From assembly GCF_015594925.2 (NCBI RefSeq), contig NZ_CP087590.1, forward strand, positions 2,976,001 to 3,040,000: DNA of 64,000 nucleotides, written 5' to 3'. The stretch comes from Vibrio sp. VB16. Lineage in GTDB: Bacteria > Pseudomonadota > Gammaproteobacteria > Enterobacterales > Vibrionaceae. The translations under genes were made by a program, and so were the position numbers. The notes beneath the pieces are model-generated. The model ran no database searches and was not told where the DNA came from. It saw nothing but the letters and a program-made list of their open reading frames with translations. Below, in pieces: positions 61,767 through 64,000 of this stretch (positions are counted from its first letter, which is position 1; each line of letters opens with the position of its first letter).

Positions 61767-63032
61767 TTGAATGACATATCAACGGGTGTACTGTTTACCA
61801 TACTCGCATGTCTAATCGTCATTTCTGGTTATTTTTCAGGTTCTGAGACTGGAATGATGTCCTTAAACCGATATCGACTAAAGCATCTGGCTGGAAAAGG
61901 CCATAAAGGTGCAAAACGTGTCGAAAAGCTATTAAGCCGCCCCGACCGCTTAATTGGCCTTATTCTCATTGGAAACAACTTAGTCAACATCCTCGCCTCT
62001 GCCATCGCAACCATACTTGGAATGCGTCTATTTGGTGATCTTGGTGTCGCAATAGCGACGGGGTTATTAACGCTTGTTGTGCTTGTCTTTGCTGAAGTTA
62101 CCCCTAAAACATTAGCTTCGCTCTATCCAGAAAGAGTCGCCTATGCCAGCAGTATTATATTAAACGTACTGATGAAGGTGCTTGCACCCGTCGTGCTAAT
62201 GGTGAATTTAATTACCAATGGTGTATTACGATTATTCGGTATAAAAGCGACACACCCTACTGAGGATCCTTTAAGCTCTGATGAACTTCGTACTGTTGTA
62301 AACGAGGCCGGAGGTCTCATTCCTCGTGGTCACCAAGAAATGCTGGTATCCATTCTCGATTTAGAGAACGTCACTGTAGATGACATTATGGTGCCTAGGA
62401 ATGAAATTACGGGTATCGATATTAATGATGACTGGAAATCAATCGTTCGACAGTTAACGCATTCACCACATGGGCGAGTCGTACTTTATCGCGACCAAAT
62501 AGACGAAGTTGTCGGAATGCTGCGTTTACGTGAAGCTTATCGTTTGATGCTAGAAAAAAATGAGTTTACAAAAGAGACACTTTTACGTGCAGCAGATGAA
62601 GTTTACTTCATACCAGAAGCGACGCCACTAAACGTGCAACTACTGAAATTCCAACGTAATAAAGAAAGAATAGGACTCATTGTCGATGAATATGGCGATA
62701 TTATTGGTCTTGTCACTCTCGAGGATATTTTGGAAGAGATCGTTGGCGAATTTACGACGTCTATAGCACCAAGTCTATCTGAAGAAATCACCCCACAGGG
62801 TGATGGGAGCTTCCTCATTGAAGGAAGTGCCAATATTCGTGACATTAATAAGGGTTTGAAGTGGCAACTGCCTACGGACGGACCAAGAACACTTAATGGG
62901 CTTATATTAGAACACCTAGAAGATATCCCTGAAAGCCAAGTTAGTATCGAGGTTGAAAAACACCTAATGGAAATCATGAAGTTTACGGAAAACAGGATCA
63001 GCTTAGTTAAAGTCTTTCCTGCTCGGAAGTAG
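61767..63032 (+). CDS. corB: CNNM/CorB-type transporter with CBS domains (YfjD-like)
   Basis: A 421-residue HlyC/CorC-family protein: DUF21/CNNM membrane domain (GYFSGSETGMMSLNRYRLKH, LILIGNNLVNILASAIATIL), two CBS domains (VDDIMVPRNEITGIDINDDW; LIVDEYGDIIGLVTLEDILE) and a CorC_HlyC C-terminal domain (SFLIEGSANIRDINKGLKWQ). It is thought to act in Mg2+/Co2+ efflux or homeostasis. The start codon is TTG, with AAGGA ten bases upstream; no ATG fits. Confidence 0.92.
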   Translation: MNDISTGVLFTILACLIVISGYFSGSETGMMSLNRYRLKHLAGKGHKGAKRVEKLLSRPDRLIGLILIGNNLVNILASAIATILGMRLFGDLGVAIATGLLTLVVLVFAEVTPKTLASLYPERVAYASSIILNVLMKVLAPVVLMVNLITNGVLRLFGIKATHPTEDPLSSDELRTVVNEAGGLIPRGHQEMLVSILDLENVTVDDIMVPRNEITGIDINDDWKSIVRQLTHSPHGRVVLYRDQIDEVVGMLRLREAYRLMLEKNEFTKETLLRAADEVYFIPEATPLNVQLLKFQRNKERIGLIVDEYGDIIGLVTLEDILEEIVGEFTTSIAPSLSEEITPQGDGSFLIEGSANIRDINKGLKWQLPTDGPRTLNGLILEHLEDIPESQVSIEVEKHLMEIMKFTENRISLVKVFPARK

Positions 63033-63061
63033 CCGGTTCGAACTTAACATTCAGTCATAAG

Positions 63062-63095
63062 AAAGGGAGTGTCACCATAAGGTGACACTCCCTTT
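63062..63095. terminator. Bidirectional terminator between corB and luxS
   Basis: Perfect 15-base arms AAAGGGAGTGTCACC and GGTGACACTCCCTTT with a 4-base loop; short A and T tracts. Between convergent genes. Confidence 0.85.
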
Positions 63096-63126
63096 AAAAT
63101 ACCATTCGCTTCAAATAAAAATACGT

Positions 63127-63642
63127 TTACTTATTCAGCTCTTTCAACATCGAAGCAGGCAATGCCAACTCGTCATTTTTATTCACTAAAATCCCAGCTT
63201 CAATCACATTTTTGGCGATATTTTTCGCATCGGCTAAAGAGTGCATACCATAGGTACCACATTGATATTCATTTAGCTCTGGAATGTTATTTTGGTTTTC
63301 TACCTTTAGCACATCTTCCATCGCGGCTAACCACGCATCTGCTACGTGCTCTTCTGCTGGGGTGCCAATCAAACTCATATAAAAACCGGTACGGCAACCC
63401 ATTGGAGAGATATCGATAATTTCAATACCCGCACCGTTTAAATGTGCACGCATAAAGCCCGCATACAAATGCTCTAACGTATGAATACCTTGTTCAGAGA
63501 GTATCTCTTTATTTGGCACACAAAAACGCAAATCAAATACAGTAATCGTATCCCCTTTTGGCGTTTGCATAGTTTTTGCCACGCGAACAGCTGGTGCATT
63601 CATTCTTGTGTGATCAACAGTAAAACTATCTAGTAACGGCAT
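63127..63642 (-). CDS. luxS: S-ribosylhomocysteine lyase, autoinducer-2 synthase LuxS
   Basis: Makes DPD, the precursor of AI-2, and recycles S-ribosylhomocysteine. The 171 residues have the Fe/Zn site HTLEH (His54, His58) with Cys128, and the catalytic Cys83 in SPMGCRTGFYMS. It is 44 bases after gshA, a vibrio pairing. AI-2 feeds the phosphorelay that controls the luxR-type gene of this window through Qrr RNAs. Confidence 0.98.
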   Translation of the reverse strand: MPLLDSFTVDHTRMNAPAVRVAKTMQTPKGDTITVFDLRFCVPNKEILSEQGIHTLEHLYAGFMRAHLNGAGIEIIDISPMGCRTGFYMSLIGTPAEEHVADAWLAAMEDVLKVENQNNIPELNEYQCGTYGMHSLADAKNIAKNVIEAGILVNKNDELALPASMLKELNK

Positions 63643-63685
63643 TTTTATATCTCCATTGGCTCGATTCAGATTTCGAGCCGATTCA

Positions 63686-64000
63686 TTATTTTAGGTATGA
63701 GAAGTAGTCTTCAAGAAACTCATCAAAATTCACTTCGTCAGCTTGCTCTATCTCTTTTTGAGCTTGAAGAGAAGCGCTTACTTCATATTGCATCTCTTGT
63801 TGACTATAAACATTATAGTGATTTGATAGGTGGTGGTCTCTATACTCGCGACCGTAGGTGCAACCAACCTGACCAATACCGCCTAGCTCTTTTGTTTTCT
63901 CTAATAACTGGCCAGAAATAGTCAATTCAGGATTGTCTATCCACGTCATCAGTTCTTGGCATGTTTGCTGATACTCATCGCCATCACTCGCCATATCCAT
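63686..64000 (-). CDS. gshA: Glutamate-cysteine ligase, C-terminal fragment
   Basis: The last ~104 residues of a proteobacterial GshA, running off the window's right edge, so the start is not seen. Supporting sequence is ELGGIGQVGCTYGREYRDHH, AQKEIEQADEVNFDEFLEDY and FSYLK at the end. Adjacency to luxS matches vibrios. Incomplete here, not truncated as far as can be seen. Confidence 0.85.
   Translation of the reverse strand: MDMASDGDEYQQTCQELMTWIDNPELTISGQLLEKTKELGGIGQVGCTYGREYRDHHLSNHYNVYSQQEMQYEVSASLQAQKEIEQADEVNFDEFLEDYFSYLK

Noticed and set aside
62603..62977. 124-codon ORF antisense to corB
   Set aside because: Codon content mirrors the corB gene; Ser/Leu-rich with no start signals.

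Overview
The window is chromosomal DNA of a gammaproteobacterium of the family Vibrionaceae, most likely a Vibrio or close relative. This rests on recognisable vibrio regulators (HlyU, VpsR, a LuxR/HapR/OpaR-type quorum regulator with a Qrr pairing site in its leader, LuxS), on an AT-rich composition and on vibrio-like core gene order. I see no tRNA, rRNA, CRISPR array, insertion sequence or prophage. Almost all genes are core genes.

Layout. 0-8.3 kb (minus): ispH, fkpB, an orphan RelB/DinJ-like antitoxin, lspA, ileS, ribF, murJ. 8.4-11.7 kb: rpsT (plus, TTG start), hlyU and nhaR (minus), a Na+/phosphate cotransporter (plus). 11.9-16.4 kb (minus): thyA, lgt, ptsP, rppH. 16.4-17.0 kb: a 600-base divergent spacer with three consensus DnaA boxes and eight GATC sites, in the rppH-mutH position that holds DARS2 in E. 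coli. 17.0-21.4 kb: mutH (plus), then a dCMP deaminase-like gene, two small conserved genes, an unlisted 36-residue ORF with its own promoter and operator-like palindrome, and vpsR (minus). 21.6-31.7 kb (minus): acnB, a patatin/beta-barrel protein, mrcB, hrpB. 31.8-37.7 kb (plus): sfsA, dksA, gluQ, pcnB (no ATG, GTG or TTG start available), folK, panB, panC. 37.8-42.0 kb: an ABC exporter (minus), can (plus), hpt (minus), luxR-type regulator (plus). 42.1-50.0 kb (minus): lpd, aceF, aceE, pdhR, ampD. 50.2-56.9 kb (plus): nadC, type IV pilus genes pilA-pilB-pilC-pilD, coaE, zapD, yacG. 57.0-60.7 kb (minus): rplS-trmD-rimM-rpsP operon, then ffh. 60.9-63.0 kb (plus): ypjD and a CorB/CorC-type protein. 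63.1-64.0 kb (minus): luxS and the C-terminal end of gshA, cut by the window edge.

How the genes work together. Housekeeping functions dominate: translation and ribosome biogenesis, SRP, isoprenoid, pantothenate, NAD and folate synthesis, lipoprotein maturation and peptidoglycan export and synthesis, pyruvate dehydrogenase with its repressor PdhR and its operator. The adaptive layer is regulatory: LuxS makes autoinducer-2, whose signal is passed through Qrr small RNAs to the LuxR/HapR-type master regulator. VpsR controls biofilm matrix genes, HlyU virulence genes, and the PilABCD set builds type IV pili.

The most interesting items are non-coding or start-site features: the DnaA-box/GATC region before mutH, the apparent CTG (non-AUG) start of pcnB, the small operon next to vpsR, the palindrome and Qrr target before the quorum regulator, a type IV pilin with a 27-residue leader and a PilB lacking the usual N-terminal domain. 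I found no clear new multi-gene system. All assignments are by reading motifs and remembered family sequences; no database search was run.
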